Positions 6,166 through 8,344 of a DNA stretch of 8,344 nucleotides are shown here, one piece after another. Each line of letters starts with the position of its first letter. The first letter of the stretch is position 1. The notes under the pieces are model-generated. The model ran no database searches. It saw only the letters and a program-made list of their open reading frames with translations, and had not been told where the DNA came from. The translations under genes and the position numbers were made by a program. The stretch comes from Deltaproteobacteria bacterium (GTDB taxonomy: Bacteria > Myxococcota > UBA727 > JABDBI01): assembly GCA_016764955.1 (NCBI GenBank), contig JAESQZ010000051.1, forward strand, positions 1 to 8,344, written 5' to 3'.

Positions 6166-6219
6166 AAATTCATATCCCAAAAATTATTAAACATGTTGAA
6201 AATTCACTGGATGACAGGG

Positions 6220-7872
6220 TTACGTGCCAGCTTTTGCTACAATTTTGCCATCCAGCACTGTCATATCCACTTTGGTTTTTGGCAGTGCATCCAATGGCAA
6301 TTCAAAGATATCTTGGGACAAGACAATAAAATCCGCCAAATAACCAGGTTTCAGCATGCCTTTTTGATGCTCTTGAAATTCGGCGTAGGCAGCATCGATT
6401 GTGAATGCTTTGATGGCTTCTTCAAGCGTCAATGCTTGTTCGGGCGAGTGACCGCCTCTTGTAGTTGCAGCATGTAGGCCCAAAAACGGGTTTAAGTTTT
6501 CAATAGGTGCATCAGAGCCAGCTACAAGTTTAGCGCCGGCATCTAAAAGAGAACGCCAAGTGTAGCCATGCGTACGGGTGCGACTCTCCCCTAACCTATC
6601 AGGTGCCCAAGGCATATCGGATGTGCAATGAGTTGGTTGAACACTGGCGATGACATTTAAACGATTAAAGCGTTCAAAATCATCAGGATGAATAATTTGC
6701 GCATGTTCGATGCGTAAACGCCTGTCTTTATTTGGGTTACTTAAAAGTGCTTGTTCGTAGGCGTTAAGCACGTGGCGATTAGCGGCATCACCAATTGCGT
6801 GGGTTGCAACCTGAAAGCCATTACTAATAGCTTCTTGGGTTTTTTTGCTGAGAATGTCTTCGCTTATGAGTTGCAGTCCCAGGTTTTTGGGATCGTCGTG
6901 ATAAGGCTTTAAGAGATGAGCACCTCTAGAACCAAGAGCGCCATCCGAAAAGTACTTGATACTGCGAATGCTAAGCTGATTATCTATTTGGGGGCCGCTT
7001 TTAAAGTAACGCTGGATGAGTTCTTTGTCTTCACCATTTAGCATCACATAAAGTCTGGGAAGCTTTTCGTTTTCTTCTATCAAATTTTTAAAAGCATTAA
7101 TCGAATCAGCTCCGCTGCCGGCGTCATGCAGGCTGGTGATTCCAAATGAAAGTGCATGCTGTGCAGCAAGTTTGGCGGCACGTGTAAGTTGAGTAGCACT
7201 GGGTTTGGGGATATGTTTTGTGATTAGGCTCATGGCATTATCGACAAAAACTCCCGTGAGTCTGCCCCCTTGGTCACGTAAAATTTTGCCACCTGCTGGG
7301 TTGGCAGTATTTTTGTCGACTTGAGCAAGCTTCATGGCAGCTTGGTTGCACCAGAGTGCGTGGCCATCTATTCGAGTCAGAACAACTGGTTGTTTGGGTG
7401 CAAATTGATCGAGAGTTTTGTGAGTTGGAAAGCGTTTATTGGGCCAATCATTTTGGTCCCAGCCCCTGCCCTGGAGCCACTCTGTTGGAGATAGCGTGTC
7501 TATTGATTGTTTCACACGCTCTAAAACTTCTTCTTCGCTGCGTGTGCCTGTGAGATTTAGTCTCATTTTAGAAAGACCCAAGCTGATAAAGTGTGCGTGA
7601 GATTCTATAAAGCCAGGAAGAACGCGCTTGTTCTTCAAGTCGATAACTTGATTTGGGTTCGCAAACTGAGTTTGAATCGACTTAGTTGAGCCAAGCGCTA
7701 TGATTCGGCCATCTTGAACTGCTAAAGCAGAGGCCTCGGGATTTTGCTCGTCAAGCGTCGTGACTCGGGCGTTAATATAGAGAGTTGTTGGTTTTACAGT
7801 TTGGCAGGACATAGAAAGCACCAATGCTAAACTAAGCCACCATTTCGATTTCACGAATCTTTTTAATATCAT
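6220..7872 (-). CDS. YtcJ-like metal-dependent amidohydrolase, exported or lipid-anchored
   Basis: A 550-residue amidohydrolase-superfamily enzyme of the YtcJ / Amidohydro_3 type (PF07969). Metal-site residues are visible: H92 and H94 in ESHAHF, H358 in ATHAIGD, H390 in RIEHAQ and D454 in AGSDAP; the block IKYFSDGALGSRGA near 305-318 is typical of the subfamily. Members hydrolyse amide or related C-N bonds using a TIM-barrel metal centre; the substrate is unknown. The N-terminus (KSKWW, then LSLALVLSMSC) is an export signal ending at C23. The lipobox is imperfect (S at -3), so lipoprotein status is uncertain. From ATG 7872 the gene overlaps the upstream reductase by 41 bases. GTG 7854 would give a tighter signal peptide and a 23-base overlap. 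Neither start has a strong ribosome site, so coupling to the upstream gene is plausible. Confidence 0.9.
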   Translation of the reverse strand: MILKRFVKSKWWLSLALVLSMSCQTVKPTTLYINARVTTLDEQNPEASALAVQDGRIIALGSTKSIQTQFANPNQVIDLKNKRVLPGFIESHAHFISLGLSKMRLNLTGTRSEEEVLERVKQSIDTLSPTEWLQGRGWDQNDWPNKRFPTHKTLDQFAPKQPVVLTRIDGHALWCNQAAMKLAQVDKNTANPAGGKILRDQGGRLTGVFVDNAMSLITKHIPKPSATQLTRAAKLAAQHALSFGITSLHDAGSGADSINAFKNLIEENEKLPRLYVMLNGEDKELIQRYFKSGPQIDNQLSIRSIKYFSDGALGSRGAHLLKPYHDDPKNLGLQLISEDILSKKTQEAISNGFQVATHAIGDAANRHVLNAYEQALLSNPNKDRRLRIEHAQIIHPDDFERFNRLNVIASVQPTHCTSDMPWAPDRLGESRTRTHGYTWRSLLDAGAKLVAGSDAPIENLNPFLGLHAATTRGGHSPEQALTLEEAIKAFTIDAAYAEFQEHQKGMLKPGYLADFIVLSQDIFELPLDALPKTKVDMTVLDGKIVAKAGT

Positions 7873-8344
7873 CCGGGTCTAGTTTAACATCAAGTGCTTT
7901 AACGCTGTCAGTAATGCTACTGATTTTAGATGCACCAGGAATCGCGATGACATGCGGGCCTTGGCTGAGCGCAAATGCGAGCATCGCTTGATAGGAGCTG
8001 ACCCCATGCTTTTGTGCAATCTCAAGCAGTGTTGGATGCTCGCCAAGTGCTTGATGCCCTTGCCCACCACCTACAGGGCTATAAGTTAAATAAGTAATTT
8101 TGTGTTTCAAGCAAGTTTCTAGAACTTGGTTATCAATATCTCGTTGACATAGGGGGTTGAAACGATTTTGGACGGATTCTATAGAAGCCGTTTTTAGGGC
8201 TTCTTCAATTTGATTTGCGTCGACGTTAGAGAGGCCAATGTGTTTAATTTTCCCCTCTTCTTGTAGACGCGTGAACTCACCAACAGAATCTTCGATGGGA
8301 ACTTCAGGATCTACTGCATGCAATTGATGCAAAAAGATTTGCTC
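7832..8344 (-). CDS. Aldo/keto reductase, C-terminal part (5' end outside window)
   Basis: The frame enters on the minus strand at 8344 with EQIFLHQLHAVDPEVP and ends at TAG 7832-7834, giving 170 visible residues, a bit more than half of a typical aldo/keto reductase of about 280-330. Family features: LHQLHAVDPEVPIEDS, containing the His of the Asp-Tyr-Lys-His catalytic tetrad; KIKHIGLSN; SVQNRFNPL; LTYSPVGGG; and the NADP(H)-binding stretch IAIPGASKISS. The Asp, Tyr and Lys of the tetrad lie upstream of the visible part. The enzyme is an NADPH-dependent carbonyl reductase with unknown substrate, probably cytoplasmic. The TTG at 8332 is not a start, because homologous sequence continues to the edge. 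It overlaps the amidohydrolase, suggesting one transcript. Confidence 0.9.
   Translation of the reverse strand, partial: EQIFLHQLHAVDPEVPIEDSVGEFTRLQEEGKIKHIGLSNVDANQIEEALKTASIESVQNRFNPLCQRDIDNQVLETCLKHKITYLTYSPVGGGQGHQALGEHPTLLEIAQKHGVSSYQAMLAFALSQGPHVIAIPGASKISSITDSVKALDVKLDPDDIKKIREIEMVA

Noticed and set aside
6154..6477. 107-residue plus-strand open frame at the end of the palindromic element
   Set aside because: It begins in the right terminal repeat and then runs antisense to the conserved C-terminal part of the amidohydrolase. It has no ribosome site and no recognisable protein features.
1..8344. CRISPR array, prophage or autonomous transposon
   Set aside because: No regularly spaced direct repeats, no integrase or transposase coding frame and no phage structural genes were found. 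The only repeat structure is the inverted-repeat element at 5932-6165.

Overview
The window is a compact, protein-coding stretch of bacterial chromosome of moderate GC (roughly mid-40s percent by eye). Short or absent intergenic gaps, secreted proteins with Sec signals and a (2Fe-2S) ferredoxin / alpha-beta hydrolase gene pair of a kind familiar from proteobacteria suggest a Gram-negative, proteobacterium-like organism. No rRNA, tRNA or phage marker is present, so a finer placement would be guesswork. Both outermost genes are cut by the window edges.

Layout. (1) Positions 1-1583, plus strand: the tail of a DUF4143-type ATPase, a thioredoxin-like (2Fe-2S) ferredoxin starting inside the ATPase stop codon, and an alpha/beta hydrolase overlapping the ferredoxin. 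(2) Positions 1578-3510, minus strand: an amidase-signature hydrolase followed by a small MauE/DoxX-like membrane protein. The hydrolase and the MauE gene converge with their stop codons back to back. (3) Positions 3549-5932, plus strand, divergent from the amidase: an NfeD-type membrane serine protease broken by a one-base frameshift in a run of six Gs, then a stomatin/SPFH (slipin) protein, then a secreted protein with twelve cysteines. NfeD and stomatin are a known functional pair; the cysteine-rich third member is the unfamiliar part. (4) Positions 5932-6165: a noncoding 234-base element with imperfect terminal inverted repeats and many nested hairpins, between two convergent genes. (5) Positions 6220-8344, minus strand: an aldo/keto reductase (its N-terminal part lies outside the window) overlapping a YtcJ-like amidohydrolase with an N-terminal export signal.

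The most interesting items are the structured palindromic element at 5932-6165, which begins inside the stop codon of the preceding gene and whose two ends carry hairpins differing by a compensated base pair; the NfeD frameshift, which separates the catalytic serine from the presumed catalytic lysine and the membrane domain; and the twelve-cysteine secreted protein attached to the NfeD-stomatin operon. The other genes look like ordinary metabolic or housekeeping-accessory genes. I do not see a clear new defence or mobile system.
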